Assembly (NCBI GenBank): GCA_951799445.1
Contig: OX637294.1
Location: 27,987,452-28,051,451 of the forward strand
Length of the DNA: 64,000 bases
Direction of reading: 5' to 3'
From: Pseudisothecium myosuroides
Lineage: Eukaryota; Streptophyta; Bryopsida; Hypnales; Lembophyllaceae
Part shown: positions 11,251 through 21,720 of the stretch, piece after piece
How positions within the stretch are numbered: position 1 is the stretch's first letter
How the letters are laid out: the number at the start of each line of letters is the position of its first letter
The notes under the pieces: model-generated
Databases searched by the model: none
What the model saw: only the letters and a program-made list of their open reading frames with translations
Told to the model about the DNA's origin: nothing
Translations under genes and position numbers: made by a program

Positions 11251-12103
11251 CTTCAATGATCACAGGGATCCCTATTCATCAACTTTTTGCAATGTATATC
11301 AATGGAAGAAATAGTCTAGAGTGTTGATTGTACTAAAGTGTTGTAAGATGAAGAAGGTGGATCAAGCAAATAAGGCACATTTTTTTTGAAGTTCATGGTC
11401 AGGTATGCATTCTTGACTCATTAAATCATACTTTTCATCTAGACTCTAATATACTTATAGTTGTATATTTCATGTTGTCATAAGTAATAGGCTTTCATTT
11501 CCTCCATTCTATGAATTTTCAATATCATTGTATAGTACTCATTGATGTATAAACCAAAGTTTCTAGCTTAGTACACTTGCTACTTCACTTTTCTTATCTA
11601 TTTCATTTTACCATCTGATAATTTTAAGGACTCTAAGATTCCTCCATATAAATTCATAGGTTATAGAAATGTTGTGATGTCTAAGTCATCTTACAACTTT
11701 TCATTTCACCGAGTTACCATTGTCTTCATTTGGTACTTTTTACTTCCATTGCTTCTGCTCAGAATGTTGCTGTTTTTGTATTTAGGGTTTGGGTCCTTCG
11801 TTTGACTAGCTTGTTGTTTTGGATCTAGTACACTTGTCAAATTGTTGCTCCACAAGTGGATACAATGAACTATATTATTTGTGACTAGCATTAAATTCAT
11901 TATATATTAATAATATTTTATATTCCTTGATTGAATATTTCTAATTTGTTTTACTCCATCCTTTTATTAACTTCTTATTTAGGATTGTCTCTTTTTTTCC
12001 TTGTTCTATATGTCTTGCTTTGCATATCAAGGAAAAGTTAAAAACATATTCTTTTGTATCAACGCAGGAGATTATAGCTCAATCACTTACCTCATCTTCA
12101 ACA
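11251..12103. other. Upstream region of the helicase gene
   Basis: No TATA box in a convincing position. A possible splice donor (CAG before GTATGC) lies at 11402 and a possible acceptor (AACGCAG) ends at 12066. If used, a short upstream exon would exist, but the donor-side frame that would fit has no ATG before a stop, so I do not annotate one. The stretch is otherwise AT-rich and gene-free. Confidence 0.4.
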
Positions 12104-15100
12104 ATGAGCTCAACAATGCCTTACCAATGCACAAAATGTGACTGTCCGACATTCAATACAAAGGACCAGTTGACAAATCACGCAAGAATCCATACTCCAA
12201 TGTGCAAGGTGACATTTCCATTGGATGGCTATGGACTACAAGAGGAGGTCACTTTGCGTCGAGCGGACACACAACTATTCAAATGCCCACGTTGCATGAA
12301 GTTTGAATGCAAATACCCAGGAAAAATGCAAAAACATTGTAAAACTTGCAGAGAAGCAGATTCTATGACCCCTTTTGAAGGACCCACTTCTCAGGTATTT
12401 GTTCCCATTGAGCCATTCATCTCTATAAGCGATGACCAGGAGTCGTATATTGAATCAAAGTTGGAGTTCTTTGTGAATAAACACCTTTCCATAGCCATTT
12501 GTCGACCTTGCAAATATGTGGTTGAGGTTGGAAGTATTGGCCGGCATGCAGCTAGACATGGACGTAAGGTAGATTTGGGACTGTTGTCGACAGATATTAA
12601 CAAGTTTCAACTCAATCCTGGCATTGGTCATCTTGCTCAATATAGAATTGATACTTTTGCCTTGAAGGATCCCATCGAAGGTCTTGAAGTAGTGGATGGA
12701 TTTGGATGCAAGTTTTGTATCTTTTATTGCAGAAAATTATCCACCTTGAAAGCTCACCTTCGCATTACTCATGAGTCCAATTGCTCTATCCAAGGTAGCC
12801 ACAAAGCTTGCTTTGTGCAACGTTTATTTCGCTCACCTGGGAATAATAGTTGGTTTGGAGTAAGCCAACCTGTTGGAAACATTGCCCATGGTCCTCTTAT
12901 CGATGTAATTAGAAGAGAAGCCGAAGAACGCCGGAAAGAGGCTCAAGTGGCATCGTACGATGAATCAAGACTGTTACCTCTGTTCATCAAAAGGCTCAAT
13001 TGGGATCAATTTATACAAAATTTGGGTCAAGACATTAGTACAATGGCTGCCTTGATATCAGCACCCAAACAAGGAGATGCCCGTTTCTTTCCCAACCGAT
13101 TGCGTGAAGTTTGTAGATCTTTGATGTCCGACTTTCAATACAACAATGGCACAGCAGAACCCCTATTGAGGAAAAAGGTCAAATCTACAAAGGCTATAGA
13201 CACCTCTACGGATTGTTTTTCACGATTAGAGCAGTCTTCTGAAGATTATGTAGCAACATTGGTGCACCTCATCCACTTGCTACTCAAGTCTCTTGATAGT
13301 GACAACAATGATGATGATGAAGATGACCTACTTTCTATCTTGGTTCCACTTGATGAACCACTACAGCAGTCTCTACAAAGCCTTTGGAATGGATTGCATA
13401 TGGAAGATGAAGATGGGTTGTTTACCAATGAACACGTTGATTTGTCCAAGTCCCATTGCATACAGGTTCTAGAGGATCTTTTTTTAATCCAACGGCCATC
13501 TCACCTTGTTCTTGAGACCTCTTTACTTGTATATCGGTTTGTTGTTTTTACGGCAATACAACATCACCATGTGATAACAGCAAATGAGGTAACTCAACGC
13601 ATTTCTAGGTTGATGTATTGGTGTCGTTCTCTTGTCCTCTATAAGATTGTCTACACTCCAAACCTAGCAATAGATGGTACAAACCAGGTTGAAGAATCTT
13701 TCTTGTTGTTTATTCAAGAAGGCTATCGAACACCTTTTGCTGCAATATTGGATGCAAAAAGGCTGATTTTTAAAGTTACAAAGAATGAGATGATCCTTCC
13801 AAATGTGGTGTGGGCCGGAGATGGACAACTTGTTGATGGTGTTTATGTGGATATCCAAGGCATATCAAATATGATTTGTGAGTCGATCAAAGAGCTATAC
13901 AGGGAGTTGAAAAGAGACTTACTTTTTGATATGCCTGAGTATCATTTGAACAAAGATAGGATACTCCAAAGTAAAACTGGAAGTGGAATAGAAGACAATC
14001 TCCGAGAAAATAGAGCTGGGTATTGGTTCATTTGGAACGAGAATAACCAGTGTTCTAGTTACACCCTTGGACTTATTCATCACATTGTCACTAATGCTAC
14101 ATTACATTGCCACTTTATTGTCTGCACTGAAGATGCTGGTAGCAAGATTGTTTGGAACCAAGGGGCGTTGAATAGTTGGATGCATAAAGCTGGAAAATGG
14201 TTGCAAAAACTTTTGTCCATTGTACATCTCATTGCAGGACAACCAGGACGTGGTGTTGAATTTCTTTCTTGTGCAATCCGCAACACCCCTACTCAACTTC
14301 GGGGGGTGTATTTTGTAGATGGTCTTGTGATGCTCCTCTCTCTTTATGGAAAAGGAGACAATCTTCGTGGGACACAAAGGCCTATTGCTCGATTTCTATG
14401 TAAAGATACCTCCTTTTTATTGATTAACTATCTTACATATGTTCGGGAGATGGAGAAAGTTGCTTCCAAGGTTTTATACAAAGAGGATCAAACCACCTTG
14501 TATGGTCTACTATTAGCTGTGAAGGAAGGACAGGCTTTTTCCAGTCGTGATTTATCTGAAGGAATCTCAAGAATATTTTTGACTCATTTGAAAGTTGCAC
14601 AACCTCTCAAATCTTGGCGACACATGGCTATTGCTTTGGCGGATAGATTTTTGAAGTATAGCAATGTTTCGGAATTGACACGTAATGGACCTTTGGATAG
14701 CCAAGCAGGGCATTCCCAACAAACAGCGAGCAGGATTTACGGTCGTTCTAATTTTGACCATCCAAGTATTGGACGAGATGAGTTTCAATTGTATCGACTG
14801 GCATCTGTTGAATGGCATCAACTTTTACATCTTGTTTCTGATAGTCTTCCTCTAAATCAAGCTTCACCAAATGAAAAGGAAGATGGTACAATGATTTCCC
14901 CTACGACTAGTGATGTCCACCATCACCATCATCACGAAATTAAAGTAGTCCAATCCTTTGGGAACATTGGTATGGACTTCCCATCTTTGGCTTGTTCAGA
15001 ATTGGTTTTACGTGGTTTGCTTTCATTAGGATACAACAAGTTCAAGAGCCCACATCAAGCACAAGCAATACATCGGATTCTGGAACAACAAGAAGATCTA

Positions 15101-16480
15101 TTGGTTGTCTTACCAACAGGTGGAGGCAAGACGCTATTGTTTCTCTTGCCATCACTAGTTGAAAGTGGTCGCTATACCACTGTTGTCATATGTCCTCTTG
15201 TGGCATTGAAGAAAGATATGCTACGTCGCTTACAAAATGCCAAGATATCAATACAAGTATACTCAGAATCATTGGCTACTAGTATAGTTGACATTCTGTT
15301 GGTCTCAGTGGAGCATTGTTTGTCACAAGCCTTTCAAAATCATCTTGGGTATTTATATAAAGAAAGGCGTCTTAGAAGGATTGTTGTGGATGAGTGCCAT
15401 CTGGCACTTACATCCTGTTCATGGAGACCGGCCATACATGACTTGAAGTACGTTCGAAAAGTGCCTGTCCCATTGCTTTTCCTATCAGCGACTATACCAC
15501 CTAATATGGAAGATTCACTCAAGCAGTTTTTCAATTCCCATCTATCCATTGTTCGAAGTCCCACTAGTCGTCCCAACATTATTTACCAAGTCATCAAGAA
15601 TCAAGGCCCTTTGGAAGATACTTTGGTGAGGCTTCTATTGGATTTAGGACCCACCACTCCTAAATCCATCATCTTCAGCAGAGGACGGGAACAAACAAAA
15701 ATACTTGCAGAACTCCTTTGTTCCCAAGGCATGACTGCTGTCTATTACCATGGACAATTAGATGAAAAGTCTAGAAATGAGGCTCAAGATTTGTGGATGT
15801 GTGGTAATGTAGACATTATGGTTGCAACGGGGGCATTTGGTGCAGGCATTGATATTGGTACAGTTCGACTTATTATTCATATGGATGAGCCTTATTCAAT
15901 GATTGATCTTGCACAAGAAAGTGGTCGTGGAGGCCGTGATGGATTGCCTAGCAAACATATCATCTTATTGCCAATACGATGGCAACCACGTGAAGAGACA
16001 TGTACCAAGCTTGTGGAATTGATAAGTGGGTTGAAGTGCAGGCGTTGGGTACTTCAAGAATATATAGATGGTTGTGGGTTTGATTGCTTTTCTTTGGGAT
16101 CTGAAAAATGTGACGTTTGCCAATCTATTGCCATGCGCATTCAATCCACCAATACGGCCACTGGACTAGCTCCTTCTACAGACAACTATTATTGTGAGGA
16201 TATGGACTTGTTTGCTGACATGGATGATGATGCATTTGCAATGCTAGAGGAGGTACCTACCAAAAAAATTTGCCTTGGTAATGCATTATTGTCTACAACA
16301 GCAAATGAAGCCCAAGATCAATATGGAAATCTAATGCTCAATGTATTGAATTTAGTTCAATTCTTGAAGGGAGCTAAGGATAAGTGCATTCTCTGCACTA
16401 TAAATCAACAACTTGGTGGCCACCATTCTATATCACAATGCCCATATGTTCGAAATCTTTGTTTCAAGTGTTTGGCCTAA
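12104..16480 (+). CDS. RecQ-type DNA helicase with N-terminal C2H2/OrsD-like zinc fingers, C-terminally cut
   Basis: Predicted ATP-dependent 3'-5' DNA helicase, expected in the nucleus. The frame is open from 12020, but the first ATG is at 12104, giving 1458 aa without introns. Seen in order: a C2H2 finger (YQCTKC...H-x4-H, residues 7-30), a second Cys/His cluster (60-83), an ICRPCKYVV...H...H unit (from 133) and FGCKFC...H...H (from 202). The last two resemble the OrsD (DUF3505) pattern of fungal proteins. A long undefined middle contains an acidic NDDDEDD stretch and a natural six-His run (939-944). Then comes a full helicase core: PTGGGKT (about 1004-1010), DECH (1096-1099), SAT (1128-1130), VATGAFGAGID and QESGRGGRDG (from 1271). 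A RecQ-type zinc module follows (C1312, then CGFDCF and CDVC). The C-terminus enters Cys/His motifs and stops in the middle of one. All helicase motifs are intact, so decay, if any, is recent. The family seems fungal-like in architecture, which suggests an old transfer or a mobile origin (inference). Confidence 0.9.
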   Translation: MSSTMPYQCTKCDCPTFNTKDQLTNHARIHTPMCKVTFPLDGYGLQEEVTLRRADTQLFKCPRCMKFECKYPGKMQKHCKTCREADSMTPFEGPTSQVFVPIEPFISISDDQESYIESKLEFFVNKHLSIAICRPCKYVVEVGSIGRHAARHGRKVDLGLLSTDINKFQLNPGIGHLAQYRIDTFALKDPIEGLEVVDGFGCKFCIFYCRKLSTLKAHLRITHESNCSIQGSHKACFVQRLFRSPGNNSWFGVSQPVGNIAHGPLIDVIRREAEERRKEAQVASYDESRLLPLFIKRLNWDQFIQNLGQDISTMAALISAPKQGDARFFPNRLREVCRSLMSDFQYNNGTAEPLLRKKVKSTKAIDTSTDCFSRLEQSSEDYVATLVHLIHLLLKSLDSDNNDDDEDDLLSILVPLDEPLQQSLQSLWNGLHMEDEDGLFTNEHVDLSKSHCIQVLEDLFLIQRPSHLVLETSLLVYRFVVFTAIQHHHVITANEVTQRISRLMYWCRSLVLYKIVYTPNLAIDGTNQVEESFLLFIQEGYRTPFAAILDAKRLIFKVTKNEMILPNVVWAGDGQLVDGVYVDIQGISNMICESIKELYRELKRDLLFDMPEYHLNKDRILQSKTGSGIEDNLRENRAGYWFIWNENNQCSSYTLGLIHHIVTNATLHCHFIVCTEDAGSKIVWNQGALNSWMHKAGKWLQKLLSIVHLIAGQPGRGVEFLSCAIRNTPTQLRGVYFVDGLVMLLSLYGKGDNLRGTQRPIARFLCKDTSFLLINYLTYVREMEKVASKVLYKEDQTTLYGLLLAVKEGQAFSSRDLSEGISRIFLTHLKVAQPLKSWRHMAIALADRFLKYSNVSELTRNGPLDSQAGHSQQTASRIYGRSNFDHPSIGRDEFQLYRLASVEWHQLLHLVSDSLPLNQASPNEKEDGTMISPTTSDVHHHHHHEIKVVQSFGNIGMDFPSLACSELVLRGLLSLGYNKFKSPHQAQAIHRILEQQEDLLVVLPTGGGKTLLFLLPSLVESGRYTTVVICPLVALKKDMLRRLQNAKISIQVYSESLATSIVDILLVSVEHCLSQAFQNHLGYLYKERRLRRIVVDECHLALTSCSWRPAIHDLKYVRKVPVPLLFLSATIPPNMEDSLKQFFNSHLSIVRSPTSRPNIIYQVIKNQGPLEDTLVRLLLDLGPTTPKSIIFSRGREQTKILAELLCSQGMTAVYYHGQLDEKSRNEAQDLWMCGNVDIMVATGAFGAGIDIGTVRLIIHMDEPYSMIDLAQESGRGGRDGLPSKHIILLPIRWQPREETCTKLVELISGLKCRRWVLQEYIDGCGFDCFSLGSEKCDVCQSIAMRIQSTNTATGLAPSTDNYYCEDMDLFADMDDDAFAMLEEVPTKKICLGNALLSTTANEAQDQYGNLMLNVLNLVQFLKGAKDKCILCTINQQLGGHHSISQCPYVRNLCFKCLA

Positions 16481-16807
16481 GGGCATGGGTCTTCAAACTG
16501 TCCAAATCGGTTGCAATGGAAGGCCAATCAATGCTTTGGCTGTGGCTTGCCCAATACACTTGGACAACAAGTGATGCACCCTGAACGTTTTGGCCCAGGT
16601 TGCAAATCTATTGGGCATGATAAGATGGTACCAGCATGTTGGTACTTTTGGAGAAATTCAGAGAAATTCAGAGAAATTTTGAAAAGGTCAGGTTGCTCTC
16701 CATACATCAATGATTATAAATTTGCTGAGTGGTTGACAAATCCAAATGTAGAGTATCGATCAAATGCCATTTATTTGCTGATTTTGTACGTAAGTACTTT
16801 GAAATGA
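16481..16807 (+). pseudogene. In-frame continuation of the helicase gene beyond a TAA stop
   Basis: Directly after the TAA at 16478-16480 the same frame stays open for 108 codons to a TGA at 16805-16807. The stop falls inside a CCHC zinc knuckle: CFKCLA, stop, GHGSSNC has the exact C-x2-C-x4-H-x4-C spacing if the stop is counted as one residue. Further Cys/His pairs follow (CFGCG, H, C, then a W-rich CWYFW). This is best explained as a single nonsense mutation, a sequencing error, or stop readthrough in a protein normally about 1.57 kaa long. Confidence 0.8.
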
Positions 16808-17039
16808 CAAGGACTTAGAGAAGGAGCACTCACAAGCAACATGGCATTTAGGAATAGCTTGTATAGACCACAACTAGTTTAAATTCAATAACATTTGAAT
16901 TCACTCCCTTATTAGGCTTGGCTACTAGATTTGGTGATTACAGTATGTGGAATTTGAAGGGGTTTATTCATTTTTTAGGTCTCTTTTTGGTTGGCAATCT
17001 CTTTTTGCTTGTTATCTCTTCATTTCCAACCTCTGGACT

Positions 17040-17105
17040 TAGTTGATGTTTTGTAAAGTCTTTTTAATGCAATGGTTTTCCATTTGATCAAAAGAACAAA
17101 AAGAA
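17040..17105 (+). repeat. LINE-like 3' tail (sense)
   Basis: 'ctttttaatgcaatggtttt' followed by an A-rich end resembles the 3' ends of plant L1-type LINEs. Similar tails occur inverted at 25968, 27669 and 40621. Only the tail is present. Confidence 0.4.
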
Positions 17106-18923
17106 AACTTGTATTGTTGGTATGTCTTTTTGTTGTTCTTTTTCCTTTAGTCACGAAAATAGTCACTAATTAGGGTTTGATGATTATAAAGGAATTGCTT
17201 TGTAATAGCTAAATTTAACTTTAAACTATGAACTACAAGATGATGTACAAGACAACAAATGAAATTATTATTTCAAAGGGTACATATTTTATATATACTT
17301 TACTATTTCTAGGCCAAATTAAAGTCTTTAAATAATAATTGTTACATTATGGCTAAAGTTTGATACTAGTATAATAGACTATCTATGACATCAATGTTGT
17401 ACAACTAAGATAGATAGTCTTTCTACATGATTAAAAATAATGCTACAGATAGGATAGAAATATACATGCAAAATATTCAAAAATGGTCCTACACTTGCGT
17501 AATTGCAAGAAACACTTGTCCTATTTTGTATCACACATTGCATGCAGAAGTATTATTGAAATTATGAAATGAACTTGAAATTTGGAGTGCATCTTTTCCT
17601 AATATGAAAGATTTTACTTGAATTTTTTCAAATTTTTCAAAATGATAAAGTAGGGGGATTGAATTTTGACACATGCAGCTTGTGTGTTTTCTACTATTAT
17701 GGAGTACTTTTTTTTAAAGAGTTACATTGTGAAATTTGGTATAATTTTTAAAAAAAAAATGCACTTTTGCAAAAGAGGAATTTCCAAAATTATGTTCAAA
17801 TGGTGTTCTGTACTGTTTCCCTAAAATGTGCTTTATTGAAGTTGAATGTATATTGAATTAAAGATGTTTCTGTAGTTTTAGCTTTGATATTCTTTCTTTG
17901 CTCTTAGTTGGCAATGATGTCCACTTTTTAAATGAATTTTTCAAGTGAATGTTCTAATTTTAAAAAATAGAAATATAGAAGTCTCATGTTCTAGCATAAA
18001 TTGTAGCATCTAGCATAAAATAGTATTTCAGGGTACACAAAAAGACTGAACAGTATAGCTAAACATGGTCCATATTGCCTCCAATCTGTTCATGAACACT
18101 TTTTTTATGGCAAAAGAAGTATTGCCATTCATCCTTGCCGATTACTAAGGAACATCACAAGTTGTTGAAATAGCAGATTTGAAATCCAATCAACTATTTA
18201 GATTTCATATTCCATGCCCCAAATAGTACTATAGTGGAGGTGACTTCTACTACAAGAAGGACTGAAATGCTAAGAATAATAAATGCAACAAAAAATGCAA
18301 GTGTTGCTTGCAACTACAACATTAATAAGAATGGATGTCAAGGGAAAAATTTAGAATGCAAAAGTCATACTTAGCAGTGCTATTAATGCTCAAGTAGCAT
18401 AGAGTGAGGATATTGGAATGATGGAACAAGACATAAAATTATACAAAAAAACTTCAATACTGTATTGGGGAGCTCATTGGAGATTTTCGCTATTATAAAT
18501 ACAATCACATTCCTTCAAGGCTAAAACATATTTCAACATTGCAAATAATGAGATTGAAACATCCATTAAAGTCTTCACACACTTGCCTAAAACCAAATCT
18601 TGATTTGAAAACAGTTGGACATTAAGTCCTACATATTAATTTCATGCCAAAAAAACTACAAAATGGCTTTAGGTAAAGATACCAATATGCTAAATTTCAA
18701 AACAATGTATTAAATGAAATATAATATAAAATCCACCCAATAATGTCTGAAATCATTGAAACTATCACATAGATAGATATAAAACTAGGCAGAGCGTAGT
18801 CTATACAAAATGGTTCTCTAGGCCAAAAGTAACCGAGAATCAAGCCTGTGCCAAAGAAATTCTATAGCCTTGAATACATTAAAAGTGAATACACATGTCA
18901 CACATAGTTAAAATATATATATC
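17106..18923. other. Gene-free AT-rich stretch
   Basis: No recognisable repeat family or coding relic between the helicase gene and the minus-strand ORF ending at 18924. This stretch, with the preceding 230 bp, would hold the helicase 3' UTR. Confidence 0.5.
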
Positions 18924-19562
18924 CTAAATTGGAGGAGACACATTGGGCTCGTCAGATGCATCAACTTCAGGGAAACTAGAAGCAGTGTCTTGAACATCAT
19001 CAGTTGTATAGTATGTGGTCTCAGTTGGAGCCATCCATTCTTGAGAGTAACAAAATACTTCCGTCTCTTCATCCATGAAGTGTCGATCTGGACTTGGCGA
19101 CCAATATGGTGGTTGACGATCATCAGGAAATACACACTCTATGAGGGCTCGGTTAACAATTGCAGGAATGTGACCTGTTCGAAGTATTAGTCCTGAGACA
19201 TGATCTATTTCGCCATTAGATTCAGAACAAGGGTCAGGTAAGTCAAAAAGCTTAGCGCAATAATGTCGAAAGAGCGCACGGCGGTCAAATGGAGTCGGAG
19301 GATTGGAAACCCAAAGACAAGTGACTGGCCCATGTTTCTGGTGATATGTAAGAAGGCCCTCTTCACTCAACAACTCCCAGAATTCATGGTCTAAAACATC
19401 TGATTCAGTAGGGCCATATGATTCTGCCCAACACTGAAGTACATCAAAATGAGAATGAGTAGATGGAGCCTTCTCAAAGCTTGAGTCAAGAGGATGAGCA
19501 AAGGGTTTGGGTTCTGAATGGACAGAGAAAATCCCTTGAAAAAACAAAGGAGAAGAAGACAT
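18924..19562 (-). CDS. Orphan acidic 212-aa protein
   Basis: I do not recognise this protein. The frame extends further upstream, but the first real ATG is at 19562 in a good context (ATCATGT), starting MSSSPLFFQGIF. The middle is rich in aromatic and His/Cys residues (HEFWELLSEEGLLTYHQKHG, then RALFRHYCAKLFDLPDP). The last 60 residues are strongly acidic and Ser/Thr/Pro-rich (YYTTDDVQD, EVDASDEP), as seen in activation-type tails. There is no signal peptide or membrane segment. Base composition is clearly coding-like against AT-rich flanks. A TATA box lies about 70 bp upstream, which suggests a self-contained single-exon transcription unit. It lies 2.1 kb beyond the helicase gene, in convergent orientation. 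Confidence 0.65.
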   Translation of the reverse strand: MSSSPLFFQGIFSVHSEPKPFAHPLDSSFEKAPSTHSHFDVLQCWAESYGPTESDVLDHEFWELLSEEGLLTYHQKHGPVTCLWVSNPPTPFDRRALFRHYCAKLFDLPDPCSESNGEIDHVSGLILRTGHIPAIVNRALIECVFPDDRQPPYWSPSPDRHFMDEETEVFCYSQEWMAPTETTYYTTDDVQDTASSFPEVDASDEPNVSPPI

Positions 19563-19632
19563 GATGAAAGGTGGATAGAGACAAAGGAGGTGGTAGGAGA
19601 ATATAATTGATTGCAATGAAATGAATTTGATG

Positions 19633-19642
19633 TATATATATA
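19633..19642 (-). promoter_or_regulatory. TATA box of the 18924-19562 gene
   Basis: TATATATATA stands 71 bp upstream of the ATG at 19562. This is a normal plant distance if transcription starts around 19605, giving a leader of about 40 nt. Confidence 0.5.
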
Positions 19643-21184
19643 TTGAAGAAGAGCTTAGGGCATTGGATTCTTTGGTAGTGAAGTGTGAGAACTAAGAGAA
19701 GGATTCAAATGTGGAAGAGGGAAGAACTTCTAGTACAGAAAAACAAATCTTCTTAGAGGTCACTAAAGACCTTCTAGATAATAGAGAGTCTAGTGATTTT
19801 TATAGGTCTGTACTATCTACCATCTACCAGGCTACCTATAGCTAACTATTTTATTTTTCTTTCTTTATAATGAAATTCAGTTTTGTTTGTTTAGTTGCAA
19901 AATGCCAACAAGGTGTCCAATCCAAAAAATTATTTGATTTGAATTACTCTTTACAATAGAAAAGACAATTTTGAATGTTTTTTGGGCAAAGAAGGCCTTG
20001 GTCTTTGAAGCATTAAATCATAGCAAAATCATGATTCTACATTTATATTTTGATTAAGCTCATGAAAAAAAAGTTGTGGATTTGATGCTATTGATAAATT
20101 CAAATTATTCTAATTTGTGGTTTTAGCCTTGGTCTATGAACCACAACAATAAATTCAATTCAAGTTATTCTTGTGATTCAAGCTAGATTTTTCATAATTT
20201 CTCATTACACATATTCTAATTATTTTGTTTAATTTGAATTGAATTTTTTGGATCTATCATATGTATGCCAATTAATTATTTTGATTTTCTATTTTCTTTT
20301 ATCAAATGTACAACAATCATTGAATATTTTTAAAGTTACATGCATTCTTCTTTTTTAATCAATTTAACATCCATTCATAAAGATATAATGTTTTAGTAAT
20401 CAGCACCTTGTTTTTATAAGTTGTATCTCAATTTGACATGTGACTCTTTAGATTTGGATGGTTTGGGATTTTATAACCCTATAATAGAAATGGAATTCAA
20501 TGTACTCAAGAAATTCATGCTAAATTGTTGAAGTACATTACATGTATTCACAACTATGTGTACATTCTTTTTTTAGCCATTCCCTTATATGCTAAACATT
20601 TAGTTTGTTCTCCATTTTTGGAAATTCAAAGCAATCATCAAACTTTTCAAAGTAGCATAGATGTGTACCATGTAATCAATTTAACATCAATGCATGGAGA
20701 TATGATGTTTTCAAAAATTACAACTTGATAAGCCACTTTTACCTTAATTTAATGTGTGTATATTCAAATATATATGACCTTGACATATAGTAACTACATC
20801 TTGAGATAGAATTCAAGATCATTATGATTCAAGGTAGACTAGATTTGGATTACATACATTCTGAATATTTATTTGGATTACTTTTTGGCTAGGTTCTTGC
20901 ATGACATATAATTAATTTTGAGTCCACAAAGCTCTATGTAAGATGAGATACAGTCCTTAATTTGCATTTGGATCTCCAAGTGTAGGTGTAGGTGACAATA
21001 TACCATTTACAGATTGATTTCATCTACATGAGAAATATTAGAACTTCTCTTAAATGAATATATAAAGAGTGAAAGTGGACAATAAAGGTGTAGACTTCAA
21101 AATGACAATGGAAATGTTGATCACCCTAAAACCTTATAAATTATTTTTTCCTAGACCAACTTCATAAATTATAGGGTTTTAAGG
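19643..21184. other. Gene-free AT-rich stretch
   Basis: No supported gene. Low-complexity A/T-rich sequence with no family resemblance to the other repeats. Confidence 0.5.
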
Positions 21185-21720
21185 TGGAATCTGTTTTATA
21201 CTAATCAAAGGTGTCTACAATAGCTTCAACAACTCTGTCATGATGATAAGGGTGAATTTGATAACCATAGGTATTAGGTTTGATAATCTTTACAAGATCT
21301 CTATGGCACGCTCAGAAGGTGGGAACTAAGAAGCCTAGTGGCCACATGCTCAACCTCGGCTAAGCTAAACTTGAATCCCAATAGATTTCTATGATTGTCT
21401 GCAATACAATCATAATAGAACTCCACATTTTGTACTATGTTAGTTTGCAATAGGATCCATCTGAAGTGATTTGCAATCTTGTACTTCTTCATATGCTTGT
21501 GCATATTCATCTCAATCTCTTTGATTTCCTCCCAAATGATTCATTTGATTTTTCATCATTGATTTTGCCATAAACAATAACCAATTATACCAACTCCTTC
21601 ATCTTCCTACTGTCTTCCATGCATTTTTATTAGGACAATAAGATTCTTCACCTTGTCAAATTGGGCCATTGTGAACAAGATAGGCTTTTCCTTATCAATA
21701 AAGCAACTATAGTAAGGTAG
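21185..21720 (-). pseudogene. Sucrose synthase relic (GT-B catalytic domain fragment)
   Basis: Sucrose synthase reversibly converts sucrose and UDP to UDP-glucose and fructose. On the minus strand one frame reads KPILFTMAQFDKVKNL (family: KPILFSMARLDRVKNL), then EEIKEI, KKYKIANHFRWI (family: KYxLxGQFRWI), NVEFYYDCIAD (GELYRCIAD), VPTF (LPTF), a stop, ACHRDLVKII, then HPYHHDRVVEAIVDTFD (HIDPYHxDxxAExLVDFF). At least five in-frame stops interrupt it. The segment that should carry the E-x7-E catalytic motif has decayed (SLAEVEHVATRLL). It covers about 175 codons of an enzyme usually near 800 aa. No introns or flanking exons can be made out. Confidence 0.8.

Noticed and set aside
12020..12103. 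28 extra N-terminal codons of the helicase frame
   Set aside because: The upstream start is TTG, which is not a normal plant start; the first ATG is at 12104, ahead of the first zinc finger.
14918..14935. Six-His run as a sign of an engineered tag
   Set aside because: It lies inside a natural low-complexity linker with varied CAC/CAT codons and no vector sequence; it is a native feature.
16466..16479. GT...AG stretch that could splice out the helicase stop
   Set aside because: At about 14 nt it is far too short for a plant intron and its removal would destroy the second knuckle Cys.
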